From contig CALUQX010000003.1 of NCBI GenBank assembly GCA_944323045.1, positions 1 through 64,000 on the forward strand: DNA of 64,000 nucleotides, in the 5' to 3' direction. Below the pieces are notes generated by a model. The model searched no databases and had not been told where the DNA came from. It saw only the letters and a program-made list of their open reading frames with translations. Each line of letters starts with the position of its first letter. Position 1 is the stretch's first letter. Position numbers and translations under genes: made by a program. This stretch comes from Candidatus Gastranaerophilales bacterium. GTDB lineage: Bacteria; Cyanobacteriota; Vampirovibrionia; Gastranaerophilales; Gastranaerophilaceae. Shown here one piece after another: positions 53,291 to 62,665 of this stretch.

Positions 53291-55023
53291 TTATTTAAGT
53301 TGCCGTAAAAGTTCACCATTTTGCTTTTGAGAAATTCATTATTTGCTTCATGTGCCGTATTATCAGGAATATTGCCGGCATTTCTTAAAGCAGCATTTCT
53401 TTCTTCGCGCTTGTCTGTCATATAGATGTTCAGTCTCGGTATTCCAATACCCAGTACAAGTGCAGAGTATGCATAACCGATAAGTTGTGCAAGATTCAGA
53501 ACATTCAGTTTGCCTCTTGTAACTTTATCTGCTTTAGGAAGTAATTTCATCATATTAGAGAAGTTTAATGCTTTTCCGTCTTCCCCGATAGTAGAAAGAC
53601 CATGTTTTTTCAATCCTTCTACCAGCACTTCATCTTTAGTTTTGAGTGTTGAATTTATAAAGCGTTTGAATACATTTTTGCTTTTTTCTGCTGTATTAAG
53701 TAATGATTTTGATTTATCCATAGCCATTACAGCGCCTTTGGTAACAAGGCTGCCTAAAATTAACAGATTTAAGAATCCTAAAGTATCTTTAATAGCAGAT
53801 TCTCTGAGTTCATCCTTGTCGCGTGCTGCAAACAGTCTTGACATGATAGTCATACCGTAGACAAATTTTAACTGATTTATAGTCGGGGTCATTCCTTTGA
53901 ACTGAAGTTTAGAAAGCAATTTTGACGGTTTGGTTGTTATTGTAGCCAGCGCTCCTGTACCAAGAATCAAACCGGTCAAGACTTTCTGTACAGCAAATGA
54001 TTTGCTGTCATCTTTTTTACGACCTTCTACACCAACAAACCCGTCGCTGCCTGTACGCTTTTTAGTTAAATATCTGTTAACAGGCTGCACAGACATACCA
54101 AACAGCGCTGCAAAGCCCAAGCCTAATGCAGAACGTTTAAGGTTGAGTGATTTAAGACCTTTAACAAAGACGTTCTGAGCAACATCATCAGCATTTTTGA
54201 ATGCATCTATAACTTTACTGTTTACAAATGTTCTTGATACATTAAATATATTTTGGACAGTTGTTCTTAATGTTCCGACTGAAGATTTTGAATCATTGAG
54301 TAATCTTGCTGATTCTTTTCCGCCGGTAGATTCTGAGATGACATTTACAAGATAATCAGTTTTTTCATTTAAGAATTTTTTAACCTGCTTTTTCTCAGCA
54401 CCTGTTAGTTTTTTATTACCGAGTTCTTCAGCCTGTTCAAGAACTTCAACGATAGTATTTTTAACTTTTGATTTATCAGCATCGGCGATTGGTGTAAATC
54501 CGTTGTTGAATGTTGAGATGCGTCGGGTTACGCGTTCAGCATAATCTTCTTTAACATTTTTCGGAATTCTTACAACACCATTTGGGTCGATATCATAAGT
54601 TCCGCCGTTATTAAAATGATTATGCACTGCATCATGCCAGTCTCTTGCAAGAATATCGATTGCGCTGTTGTCAGCAAAGATTCTGTGAGCTTTTATTCCG
54701 TATTTGTTGTTAAACATAGATGCCAGAGCAAGCCCTGCAACAGTTCCGTATACACCGACCATAGAGTGGTTGAATGTACCGCAAGATTCACGGATAAATG
54801 TTTCTGTACCTGCCTGCGGACCACGTTTGCGCATATCAGTCCAGGTTCTAGGTATAACCATTGAGCCTAAATCAACAGCGTTGGCGCCCCACGCCTGATT
54901 GGTTTCAAAAAAGCGTAATACACCTGTGGCGACTTCCATACCGCCTGTAAATCGAGGCTGGTCATCTTGTTTACTGTTAATCTTTTGTTGTTGTAGTTGA
55001 GGGGTAATATTCTGTATTTTCAT
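53287..55023 (-). CDS. Large tagged membrane protein, paralogue of 55037
   Basis: 578 aa. N-terminus MKIQNITPQLQQQKINSKQ leading to RFTGG near residue 28. Several hydrophobic segments (about 102-122, 290-310, 342-362, 420-445, 512-535). Shared with the next gene: ATxxIPRTxx near residue 56, F-x-RES-x-G near 80, QPVNRYLT near 313, LQFKG near 375 and DELRESAIKD near 403. Not recognised. It is 13 bp downstream of the paralogue, same strand, one operon. Confidence 0.75.
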   Translation of the reverse strand: MKIQNITPQLQQQKINSKQDDQPRFTGGMEVATGVLRFFETNQAWGANAVDLGSMVIPRTWTDMRKRGPQAGTETFIRESCGTFNHSMVGVYGTVAGLALASMFNNKYGIKAHRIFADNSAIDILARDWHDAVHNHFNNGGTYDIDPNGVVRIPKNVKEDYAERVTRRISTFNNGFTPIADADKSKVKNTIVEVLEQAEELGNKKLTGAEKKQVKKFLNEKTDYLVNVISESTGGKESARLLNDSKSSVGTLRTTVQNIFNVSRTFVNSKVIDAFKNADDVAQNVFVKGLKSLNLKRSALGLGFAALFGMSVQPVNRYLTKKRTGSDGFVGVEGRKKDDSKSFAVQKVLTGLILGTGALATITTKPSKLLSKLQFKGMTPTINQLKFVYGMTIMSRLFAARDKDELRESAIKDTLGFLNLLILGSLVTKGAVMAMDKSKSLLNTAEKSKNVFKRFINSTLKTKDEVLVEGLKKHGLSTIGEDGKALNFSNMMKLLPKADKVTRGKLNVLNLAQLIGYAYSALVLGIGIPRLNIYMTDKREERNAALRNAGNIPDNTAHEANNEFLKSKMVNFYGNLNN

Positions 55024-55036
55024 AATCTAAATCTCC

Positions 55037-56737
55037 TTACGAATTAAAAAATGCTTGAAATGCCGGGTTGTGTTTGATTGATGACTTTAAAAGGTCTGTG
55101 GACAACGTTGTGCCCGCGGCGCCCGTCGCGGCTCCGGTTGTTCGTGCATTTGTGTTCGCAAGTTCTTTTGCTTTGCGTTCTTGTTCTTTCTTGTTCGTAA
55201 CTGTTCGGTTGTATAGCGGGATAAATACACCAAGTGCAATTAGTGAGAATGCAAGGTTTCCAATCTGACAAATTGTTCTTAATCGTTTGTCTTTTACTGT
55301 TGCGAGTTCATCAGTAGATTTCAGCGCTGTGTGTTTTGTCCAGTGCCATAATTTTTCAAGCGGATTTGCATTTTCTTTTAACGGCTTAAGTGTATTTATA
55401 AGTTTAGCATCTTTATCTTTATGTTCAATATATGTGGCAATACCTTTTGCTGCAAAATCACCTAAGAAGTAGAAACTTAAGAATGTTGCTATATCACGTA
55501 TAGTCGCTTCTCTAAGGTCGTTAGCGTCCTCACTGGCACCCATACGGCTGGCAAATGTAGCTGTAGATATTATACGTGCCTGATCCATTGACGGGAATTG
55601 CCCCTTGAATTGCAGCATATTGAGTGTCGGCATTTTCATCATAGAAAGCAGACCAACACCTACCATTGAGCCTATTGAAATTATTTTTTGCTTAAATAGT
55701 TTTGCTTTTTCTTCTTTAGTCGGTTCTTTGTATTCTTTGCCGTTGTAAATAGGAGCGCCTTTTTGACCGGCAGATCTATGGGTAAGCCATCTGTTAATCG
55801 GCTGCATAGATATTGCAAGCGGAATGATTACTGCAAGACCGCCTATGCTTTTCCAGTTAACTAATTTACCTGCTTTCTTAGCATAGTTTTCCAGTTGTCC
55901 GGCATCGGTTATATTTTCTTTGACAGCACCACGCAGGAATTTAACCATATTTGAATATATGCTTTCAAGGTTAGTTGAGTGGAATTTACTGTCGCCTTTA
56001 AATTTGATATTCTCTGTTATATGAGTTCTTTTTGCAATGTCATTGAATGCTTCTGTAGAGAGTTTTGAGCCATTGTGTTCATCGTGTACTGCTTTTACCA
56101 GTTTATTGAACACTTCATCATCAGAAGAGTCAAGAATTTGCGCGAATGCTTTTTCACTTTTTCCATCAATACCTGAAATATCATATGTCAGATTTTTGAA
56201 TGCATTGAATAATTTTTCATCACCTGTGCCTTGAGCATTTTTATAGTAATGCGTAATTTTTTGAATAGTATTTGTATCAGCCCAGTTGCTTGCAAGATTT
56301 GATTTATTAAAAGGTTTCATCAATGACGGGATGAATTTATTTATTGCACTTGCAACTCCATATACAATATAACCCGGTATAAGACAGTTAACTATAAGTC
56401 CAGAGGATTCACGGCGGAATGCTTCCATACCGGCTAAAACATTTATTTTATGGTGTTTTTTATCTTTGTTATCTTCTGTTTTTTTATTAGAATCATCTTT
56501 TGGAACAGCAAAAGTTTCTACAAGAGTACGCGGAATAATAGCAGTCGCAAGATCAAGCACAGTTACGTTAATCATCGGATGCTTTTCGCACTGCTGTACC
56601 AGTTTAATTCCGCCTTCACCTACTTTTTTCGCATATCTGGCAAAAGTTTCCTGATATCCGCCAAAAGACACATCATTTTTTTTATGCTGCGGGGTATATT
56701 TATTATTTAAACTACTTAATCTAATGTCACTTATCAT
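55037..56737 (-). CDS. Large tagged membrane protein, paralogue of 53287
   Basis: 566 aa. N-terminus MISDIRLSSLNNKYTPQHKK with VSFGGY near residue 26. Domain order and motifs match 53287: IIPRTLVETF, FRRESSGLI, QPINRWLTHRS, LQFKGQFPS, DLREATIRDI. Several membrane helices. The C-terminus is Ala/Thr-rich. Membrane location is likely; function unknown. Two similar but clearly diverged copies imply an old tandem duplication. Confidence 0.75.
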   Translation of the reverse strand: MISDIRLSSLNNKYTPQHKKNDVSFGGYQETFARYAKKVGEGGIKLVQQCEKHPMINVTVLDLATAIIPRTLVETFAVPKDDSNKKTEDNKDKKHHKINVLAGMEAFRRESSGLIVNCLIPGYIVYGVASAINKFIPSLMKPFNKSNLASNWADTNTIQKITHYYKNAQGTGDEKLFNAFKNLTYDISGIDGKSEKAFAQILDSSDDEVFNKLVKAVHDEHNGSKLSTEAFNDIAKRTHITENIKFKGDSKFHSTNLESIYSNMVKFLRGAVKENITDAGQLENYAKKAGKLVNWKSIGGLAVIIPLAISMQPINRWLTHRSAGQKGAPIYNGKEYKEPTKEEKAKLFKQKIISIGSMVGVGLLSMMKMPTLNMLQFKGQFPSMDQARIISTATFASRMGASEDANDLREATIRDIATFLSFYFLGDFAAKGIATYIEHKDKDAKLINTLKPLKENANPLEKLWHWTKHTALKSTDELATVKDKRLRTICQIGNLAFSLIALGVFIPLYNRTVTNKKEQERKAKELANTNARTTGAATGAAGTTLSTDLLKSSIKHNPAFQAFFNS

Positions 56738-57243
56738 AAATTTTTGTCTGGTTTTTACCTAATAACTACAAGTATTATATCAAGCACACAGCATATACAA
56801 AAGCCGTGAATATTAAAAATTGCTATTTATACACTTAATGTAAAGTTTATATTAAGACGATTTTTTGTTTTTTTACTAAAAATACAAAATTTTAAATTAA
56901 TTTTTGCAAAATTTAATAAAAAAACTGTTGTAAATTAATCAAATTTGTCTTAAATTTTGATTTTTTGCATGCAAATTTTTTGTAAATTTTTGTAAATTTT
57001 TTGAAATAACTTGATAAAATCTACCATAATTTATCAAAAACTGCAGGCATGCTGTTTATTATTTATCATCATTATAAAATATAAACTATTACCCGAGTAA
57101 CCGGTACTTTAATATATTGAAGAATTATATGTAGTGCTTTTGTTCTAAGTTTTTATATCTGAATTTCGTATTCAGCAAATAATAGGCTTGTTGAATAGTT
57201 TTTTACAGCATTCACCCTTATCATAGCGATAAGGAGTTCTGTC
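56738..57243. other. Very AT-rich intergenic stretch
   Basis: 506 bp with no gene seen. The middle (56860-57010) is nearly all A and T with repeated TTTTTGTAAATT units. A GAT-AAGGAG ribosome site ends it, before 57244. It probably holds promoters for the divergent genes on both sides, but no clear pair of boxes stands out. Confidence 0.6.
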
Positions 57244-58173
57244 ATGAAAAAACTATTAATTATATTATGTCTTATATTATCTGTAAATTACGCATATGGT
57301 GGTCAATATACTGATACAATTGACAAACTGGAAAATGAGATATTCGGGTTTCAGTATGGCAACGAAACTGATGAAATGCGGCTTGACCGTATAGAAGAAA
57401 ATGTATACGGGCAGGCGTCAACAAAATCAACATCAGAAAGAATCGCCAAACTCACAAAAGACCTGTCAGCAAACGAAATAGGCAAAGAAATTGCCCCGCG
57501 TGAAGACACATTTATGGATGAAACAGGAGATTATATTGACGAACAGCCTGTTGCACAGGGTCCGAATGTTGATTATCCTGCTGTAAATGAACTGGAACGT
57601 CAGGTATTCAATAAAGAAAATAAGAATATGGATATCAAAGAAAGACTTTCATATCTTGAAAAACAGACATTCGGTAAGACTTATAACGATGATTTAGCCA
57701 CACGTGTTGACAGACTTCGTGCAGAATTAAAACCATCTTCGCTTATGGACAATGAAATAGCGCAGTCTTCTAATGAGTTTTATGATGACGAAGTTGTTGA
57801 ACTGGACAAGGATTATCATTTAGACAGATATGAACCTCCTGCATTTGATTATGATGCTTATAATGCAAGGCATTCCACCCCGTCGCACAGTTACAAGCCG
57901 CGTAAAACTAATATTGCAAGCATTGAAAAATCATTGTTTAAGCAGACTTATAATGGTGACAATATGGACAATCGTCTGTCAAGAATTGAGTCCGGCATGT
58001 TTGGAACAACTTTTGCAGGTGACAGTCAGCAGGATAGACTTAACAGAATATCAAGCGCTTACAGTGCACAAAAAACTGCCAAAACATACGATTCTAATAA
58101 GTTCACCCAGAACATGGCAACTGCGATGCAGATAGGTACACTAATCCTTATGGTACTAGCATGTGTGCTGTAA
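57244..58173 (+). CDS. Exported protein with RLxRIE-type repeats
   Basis: 309 aa. Signal peptide 1-19 (cut after AYG). Three repeats of about 30-45 residues follow the pattern L-E-x(3)-F-x(10-12)-R-L-x-R-I/L-E-x(3)-F/Y-G: near 22-52, 113-144 and 222-255, with a partial one after. The C-terminus has a hydrophobic segment (about 288-306). Likely periplasmic or envelope associated with a membrane tail. Family not recognised. Confidence 0.65.
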   Translation: MKKLLIILCLILSVNYAYGGQYTDTIDKLENEIFGFQYGNETDEMRLDRIEENVYGQASTKSTSERIAKLTKDLSANEIGKEIAPREDTFMDETGDYIDEQPVAQGPNVDYPAVNELERQVFNKENKNMDIKERLSYLEKQTFGKTYNDDLATRVDRLRAELKPSSLMDNEIAQSSNEFYDDEVVELDKDYHLDRYEPPAFDYDAYNARHSTPSHSYKPRKTNIASIEKSLFKQTYNGDNMDNRLSRIESGMFGTTFAGDSQQDRLNRISSAYSAQKTAKTYDSNKFTQNMATAMQIGTLILMVLACVL

Positions 58174-58198
58174 TCTTATCTGTAGCACTCCAGCGGTA

Positions 58199-59092
58199 TT
58201 ACTTTCTACAGCGATTGTGAGAACAATATGGCTCCGGATGAATTAGTATATCTGTTTTACCCAACTGATCCTCTATCATATCTTCTATTTCATCACATAT
58301 TTTATGGCACTCAAGGAGTGTCATTGTCTCCGGAAAAATCAAGGTTATTTCAAGATCTTTTTCAGCGCCGACGCGTCTGGATTTTAAATTTTTACATTCT
58401 AGCACCCCGCGTTTGGTAAACTCCTTTAAAATCCCGTCTATTTTTTCAAGATCTTCCTTTGGTAGAGCTCCATCAAGCAGATTGTTCAATGTCTCACGGG
58501 ATATGGAATAACCTGTTTTAAGTATAAAAAATGCAACAAGCATTGCAATAAGCGGGTCAAATATCGCATAACCGGTAAGTTTTATCAATACAAGTCCTGC
58601 CATTACCCCGAATGACGAATAAATATCAGTTCTTAGGTGCTGTGCGTCTGCGTATAGCGAAACAGAATTAGATTTTTTTGCGACATAAAACAAATATGTA
58701 CTAACAAGATAATTCGCAACCACAGAAAACAGCATTACCAGAATACCGGGGGTAGAATTTATGTCTTCAATATCTCCGGCAAATAGTTTTTTACAGGCTT
58801 CAAAAATAATAAAAATCGCTGCGAAAATAATTAATCCGCCTTCTATAAATCCGGACATATCTTCGTATTTGCCATGTCCGAACTGATGTCCTGCATCAGC
58901 CGGTTCAGAAGAACGCATTACCGCAAAAAATGTCAATATAGATGCCAGTACATCACTTAAAGAATGTATTGCTTCTGAAATAATACTTATACTGCCTGTT
59001 ATTATACCAACAATAAATTTTAAAATAATTATTATTGTGTTAGAAGTTATTGACAGTCCTGCTGAAAACTTTTTCTCTTTTATTAAATCCAT
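58199..59092 (-). CDS. Cation diffusion facilitator transporter
   Basis: 297 aa, six predicted helices and a cytoplasmic tail with Cys residues and His. Metal-site motifs HSLSDVLASI (HxxxD) in helix 2 and YADAQHLRTDIYSS (HxxxD) in helix 5 match CDF zinc/manganese/iron exporters. It lies two bases from ispF, same strand. The metal cannot be read from sequence. Confidence 0.92.
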   Translation of the reverse strand: MDLIKEKKFSAGLSITSNTIIIILKFIVGIITGSISIISEAIHSLSDVLASILTFFAVMRSSEPADAGHQFGHGKYEDMSGFIEGGLIIFAAIFIIFEACKKLFAGDIEDINSTPGILVMLFSVVANYLVSTYLFYVAKKSNSVSLYADAQHLRTDIYSSFGVMAGLVLIKLTGYAIFDPLIAMLVAFFILKTGYSISRETLNNLLDGALPKEDLEKIDGILKEFTKRGVLECKNLKSRRVGAEKDLEITLIFPETMTLLECHKICDEIEDMIEDQLGKTDILIHPEPYCSHNRCRK

Positions 59093-59094
59093 AA

Positions 59095-59574
59095 CTAATC
59101 TACTTTCCTCAACATTACAACTGCGTGTGCTTCTATTGCCAGTTCTCTGCCCACAGCATCCATTTTTTCGTTTGTCTTAGCCTTAATTGATATATTGTTC
59201 AAATCCGTTTCAAGAATCTTGCACATAATCTCTTTCATTTTTGGAATGTACGGCATCATTTTAGGTCGCTGCGCAATAATATTACAGTCAATATTGTTTA
59301 TTATATAGCCGTTCTGTTTAACCAATTCATAAACATGCTTCAAAAGCAGAGTGCTGTCAGCATCTTTATACATAGGATCTGTATCCGGAAACAGCGTTCC
59401 TATATCGCTGAGGGCAAGTGCACCCAAAAGTCCGTCAATAATCGCATGTATCAATACATCAGCATCGGAATGCCCGAACAGTCCTTTTTCATGTGTAATC
59501 TTTACTCCGCCGATTATCAAATCTCTGCCTTCGGTTAATTTATGGATATCATATCCCAGTCCGACTCTATACAT
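59095..59574 (-). CDS. ispF: 2-C-methyl-D-erythritol 2,4-cyclodiphosphate synthase
   Basis: 159 aa. Metal ligands in GYDIHKL (D8, H10) and the hallmark HSDADVLIHAIIDGLLGAL; DTDPMYKDADS and the C-terminal DAVGRELAIEAHAVVML follow. Fifth step of the MEP isoprenoid pathway, supplying IspA. Followed directly by the CDF gene. Confidence 0.97.
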   Translation of the reverse strand: MYRVGLGYDIHKLTEGRDLIIGGVKITHEKGLFGHSDADVLIHAIIDGLLGALALSDIGTLFPDTDPMYKDADSTLLLKHVYELVKQNGYIINNIDCNIIAQRPKMMPYIPKMKEIMCKILETDLNNISIKAKTNEKMDAVGRELAIEAHAVVMLRKVD

Positions 59575-59624
59575 TTTTTAATACCTCTCATTGCAGTTTT
59601 TAATAAAGGTATTATATCACAAAA

Positions 59625-59647
59625 ATGCCTCTGATAAAAAGAGGCAT
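59625..59647 (-). terminator. Terminator of the DJ-1 family gene
   Basis: ATGCCTCT/AGAGGCAT stem with 7-nt loop, followed on the minus strand by TTTTTG. It ends the transcript of the gene at 59657. Confidence 0.8.
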
Positions 59648-59656
59648 AAGTGAATT

Positions 59657-60379
59657 TTAAGAATTTTCTGAAAGATATTTTATTATTGCTCTGGCAAAAG
59701 TTTCTGAGGATTGAAAGTTTTGTCCGGTGATTAAATTGTCATCTTGAATTACATTCACAGCACCGACATTTTCTTTACAGAATATTGCACCCGCGTTTTT
59801 CAATGCATCTTCTAAAAAGAATGGTGTAAGATTCTCTTTTTTATAAGCATATTCTTCATCATTTGTAAAACATGTAAGTTTACGACCGTTAACAAAAGGT
59901 ATGCCATCTTTTACTGCAGGTAATAGTCCGGCTGGACCGTGACATACTGCAGCGATTAGTTTGTGATGCCTGTCAAAATAGTTAATGATATCACCAAGCG
60001 TTTCATTTTGTGCAAGGTCAAACATTGGACCGTGACCACCCGGCAGAACAATTGCATCATATACTGTATAGTCAATTGTATTCAGCGGTAAGGTATCGTT
60101 CAATGCCTTTTTGGCTTCATTCCACTTGATATCATTAATAAGACTTTCGCTTGCAGGGTCTATTGGTGAAATTTCTCCGGTAGGTGAGGCAACTGTTATG
60201 ATATAGTCCTGTTCGGTAAATGCAAGATACGGACGAGCAAATTCTTCCAGCCACACGCCTGTTTTATCATGGTTTTTCGCTTCACATGCGTTTGTAACAA
60301 CCATTAATATGCGCTTTGGCAATTCGCAATTGTATGTTTCAATAACTTCGACATCTTCAATTTTATTTTCGTCAGTCAT
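59657..60379 (-). CDS. DJ-1/PfpI family protein, Hsp31-like
   Basis: 240 aa. Class I glutamine-amidotransferase-like fold: VLPGGHGPMFDLA, nucleophile Cys in AAVCHGPAGLLP near residue 149, and ITGQNFQSSETFA at the C-terminus. The order matches Hsp31/glyoxalase III-like proteins that handle methylglyoxal or act as chaperones. The exact activity is not established. A GGAGG site precedes the ATG. Confidence 0.88.
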   Translation of the reverse strand: MTDENKIEDVEVIETYNCELPKRILMVVTNACEAKNHDKTGVWLEEFARPYLAFTEQDYIITVASPTGEISPIDPASESLINDIKWNEAKKALNDTLPLNTIDYTVYDAIVLPGGHGPMFDLAQNETLGDIINYFDRHHKLIAAVCHGPAGLLPAVKDGIPFVNGRKLTCFTNDEEYAYKKENLTPFFLEDALKNAGAIFCKENVGAVNVIQDDNLITGQNFQSSETFARAIIKYLSENS

Positions 60380-60748
60380 AAAAAATCCTCCTTTTGCTTA
60401 TGATAAAAACAAAAATTAACGACAAATACATTGGCTGACAGAGGAATTTTTTAATATAGCAAAAAATATATTTACAGATTTTAAGATGTAAACAAACAAT
60501 GCATTATAAAAAATCTGTTGACAAATAATTAATTTATTTCGCCTTGTGGTTTTCGTACAGTAAACTTTTTCCCTAATAAAAAACTTCCCAGGTTTCTGGC
60601 TCGCTCGCGTGTAACGGCATTACGGACTTTCGTTTTGCAATAAAAAACTTCGCTGCCTGTACAACATTGGAACTTTTTACCAAAATACTGAATGAAAAAA
60701 TTGTTAATATTAATAACCTAAAGATTTATTCCATGATAAAATCATATT
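60380..60748. other. Intergenic repeats before the zeta-like pseudogene
   Basis: No gene. A 27-bp sequence at 60494-60520 (AAACAATGCATTATAAAAAA...) recurs at 61289-61315. AAAAAACTTCCCAGG near 60578 and CTTTCGTTTTGCAATAAAAA near 60624 are versions of units found again at 61390-61847. Confidence 0.6.
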
Positions 60749-61137
60749 ATGCATTATAAAGATAAAGTATTATATATAATAGCAGGTGCAAATGGCAGTG
60801 GTAAAAGTACTCTTGCGGAAGTTCTTTTGAAAGAAAAGAATTTGGTATTTCTTAATGCTGATGAAATAGCGAAAGAAATTGCACCAAATGCAATTAATAG
60901 CGTTCCTATATCTGCAGGCAAAGAATATTTTAAACGATTAGCACTATATTTTAGGGATGACCTGTCATTCGCTGTAGAATCAACTCTTTCGGGGTGTTCT
61001 ATAATGGTTATGATTATGCTCCGCTAGTTGCATCTTTTGGAACAAAAGAAAAATATGATATAATTAATAATGAAAAACAGGAATTATTTTATAGAATATA
61101 CAAAATTGCAAAGGATGAAATAAAAGTTAATGACTGA
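60749..61137 (+). pseudogene. Broken zeta-toxin-like P-loop kinase gene
   Basis: The first part reads MHYKDKVLYIIAGANGSGKS with Walker A, then NADEIAKEIAPNAI and SFAVESTLSG, the pattern of zeta-toxin/UDP-N-acetylglucosamine kinase-like enzymes. After about residue 84 the frame breaks; in another frame NGYDYAPLVASFG and RIYKIAKDEIKVND run to a stop at 61137. The whole is shorter than family members, so an internal deletion with frameshift is likely. The gene would be inactive. Confidence 0.7.
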
Positions 61138-61336
61138 TAAAGATGCATTAGAATTGTTGAATATGTTTACAACAGCTGCTCAAATTGCAAAATCAAGAAA
61201 TAAATTTGAGTATACTTTGAATTTGAATGAAAATGATTTGAACGAGTTATTCAAAAAAGCATTTCCTTTTATGAAAGATAACGTAAGTAAACAATGCATT
61301 ATAAAAAATCTGTTGGCAGATAGATTCATGCCCTAA
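61130..61336 (+). CDS. Small protein of unknown function after the zeta-like gene
   Basis: 68 aa; starts with an ATG overlapping the zeta-like stop by eight bases (ATGACTGA), suggesting old translational coupling, as in toxin/antitoxin pairs. Sequence MTDKDALELLNMFTTAAQIA is helical and acidic overall. Not recognised. The last codons are in a 27-bp repeat also found at 60494. Confidence 0.5.
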   Translation: MTDKDALELLNMFTTAAQIAKSRNKFEYTLNLNENDLNELFKKAFPFMKDNVSKQCIIKNLLADRFMP

Positions 61337-61442
61337 CCCAAACACTTTTACATGAAAACGGACTGGTATAAACCAGTCCGCTTTCATGTAAAAACTCCCC
61401 AGGTTGGACTGTCTTGCTTGGCGGCATTAAACGGGTCTTCGG

Positions 61443-61478
61443 TTGCCTGCCGCAATGTCTATGACATTTTGCAGGCAA
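61443..61478 (+). repeat. Hairpin element E, copy 2
   Basis: TTGCCTGC/GCAGGCAA and ATGTC/GACAT around TAT, with the same flanks GGTCTTCGG and CAAGCCTCCGCC as copy 1 at 37804. Both stems differ in sequence from copy 1 but remain paired. Confidence 0.55.
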
Positions 61479-61555
61479 GCCTCCGCCCTCTGCCGCCTCG
61501 CGCTCGAACCTGACAAGGCTCTGCCTTGTGGTTCTCGTCCAACTTTTGAAACTTC

Positions 61556-61598
61556 TGACATTACAAAAGCAGGGACAAGCCCTGCTTTTGTAATGTCA
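61556..61598. terminator. Perfect 19-bp hairpin with A/T flanks
   Basis: TGACATTACAAAAGCAGGG and its exact complement around ACAAG. No gene ends nearby; it belongs to the repeat series at 61.3-61.9 kb. The T-run inside the right arm resembles a terminator. Confidence 0.55.
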
Positions 61599-61622
61599 AT
61601 AAAAAACTCCCCAGGTTGTCTT

Positions 61623-61732
61623 GGATTTGCTCCACGCTCGAATAGTTTCGCAATTGAACCTTCGGTTCAAGCTTGCTCAATATTCTCGCTATCCGGACTT
61701 GCAGCTGGGCTGCGTCGTCCGTCCGCAAATCC
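61623..61732 (-). repeat. Structured repeat element, copy D
   Basis: Reverse orientation. Closing stem GGATTTGC/GCAAATCC; hairpin TTGAACC/GGTTCAA (61654-61670); inner GCAGC/GCTGC hairpin inside CGGAC/GTCCG; conserved GTCCGGATAGCGA. Stems differ in sequence from those of copies B and C yet pair. Confidence 0.65.
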
Positions 61733-62185
61733 GCTGGACTCTTCACCAAGAGCCCTTCGGGCTGGTTGGTTCTCAAACACTAAACTTAACAAGCAAAACA
61801 AAAACCGGCAAAAGCCGGCTTTCGTTTTGCAATAAAAAACTCCCCAGACTGACCAACAATCGAACCATTTTGGAGCTTTTCTTCAACAGTATTACTGTAA
61901 CACAAATAGACTTATTTAACAAGATTGAAGGGTTTAACTATGATTACATAAATGGCAGGTATGTTTCATAGTTGATTTAATTATTTATTTTTGTCATTTT
62001 ACTTTCCTCTTACCAAAACTTACCAACATTTTACTATTGGTAAATCCTCATAATAGCCTCCTTTTAAGAGTTTGATGAAATATGGAAAACACTTTAAAGA
62101 CGAAATATAGCGTCGTCGTTTAAAGTGTATTTGTGAGGAACACAAACTCACGAATTGGTAAAAAAAATAAAAAAAGGAAGGAACT

Positions 62186-62665
62186 ATGACCAAAAAAACA
62201 CAAGTTGTTACGTATATGAGAGTAACAAATCAGAAACAAGTAAGAGAAGATTATTCTCTTGAACAACAACAAAAAATTCTTAGAGATTATGCTAATAAGA
62301 ATAATCTTAAAATTGTAGCAGAATTTACTGATAGTGAGTCAGCGATGGGTTTGAGTAGAAAGGAAATTAAAGAAAGGGGCACTTTTCTTAATTCTTCTAA
62401 AAATTGCTCAACAATTTTAGTGAATAAAATTGCCAGACTAATAAGAAGAATTAAAGACCTTGCGTTAGTTGATGAAGGTATTACAATTCGTTCGTCAAGG
62501 GGAGATTTAGCCGAAAATCTAAGTATGGATTATTGGCATATATTATTCTCCAATAATTGCGTGCAAAAAGAGAAAAGAATACCAGAACCCCAAATCAAGA
62601 AGCAAAGACAACTATTTAGAAAATTAGAAAAAGAAATTAGAAAAGAGGTAAATAATGTTAAATAA
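62186..62665 (+). CDS. Serine-recombinase-like protein, probably inactive
   Basis: 159 aa. The N-terminus VVTYMRVTNQKQVREDYSLEQQ matches the catalytic start of resolvase/invertase proteins (YxRVSxxxQ), but the catalytic Ser is Thr (RVTN). After NNLKIVAEFTDSES the family likeness fades and the protein ends without the usual DNA-binding domains. A GGAAGGA site precedes the ATG. Likely a regulatory or degenerate resolvase of a mobile element; the next genes overlap it. Confidence 0.6.
   Translation: MTKKTQVVTYMRVTNQKQVREDYSLEQQQKILRDYANKNNLKIVAEFTDSESAMGLSRKEIKERGTFLNSSKNCSTILVNKIARLIRRIKDLALVDEGITIRSSRGDLAENLSMDYWHILFSNNCVQKEKRIPEPQIKKQRQLFRKLEKEIRKEVNNVK

Larger units (their letters stand above)
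61337..62185. repeat. Hairpin and repeat array before the mobile element
   Basis: No gene is supported. Three perfect or near-perfect hairpins (61351-61388, 61556-61598, 61793-61830) are each followed by A-rich text and AACTCCCCAG (61390, 61599, 61831). Between them lie hairpin element E2 (61443-61478) and structured repeat copy D (61623-61732, reverse). Near 62085 an imperfect dyad ACACTTTAAA/TTTAAAGTGT precedes the recombinase-like gene and may be an attenuator. Confidence 0.65.

Noticed and set aside
61351-61847. Integron attC sites
   Set aside because: Hairpins vary while flanks are conserved, as in attC, but the expected core (RYYYAAC/GTTRRRY) and an integrase are missing and no cassette ORFs lie between.
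61443-61971. ORFs of 71-130 codons
   Set aside because: They run through hairpin elements E2 and structured repeat copy D.
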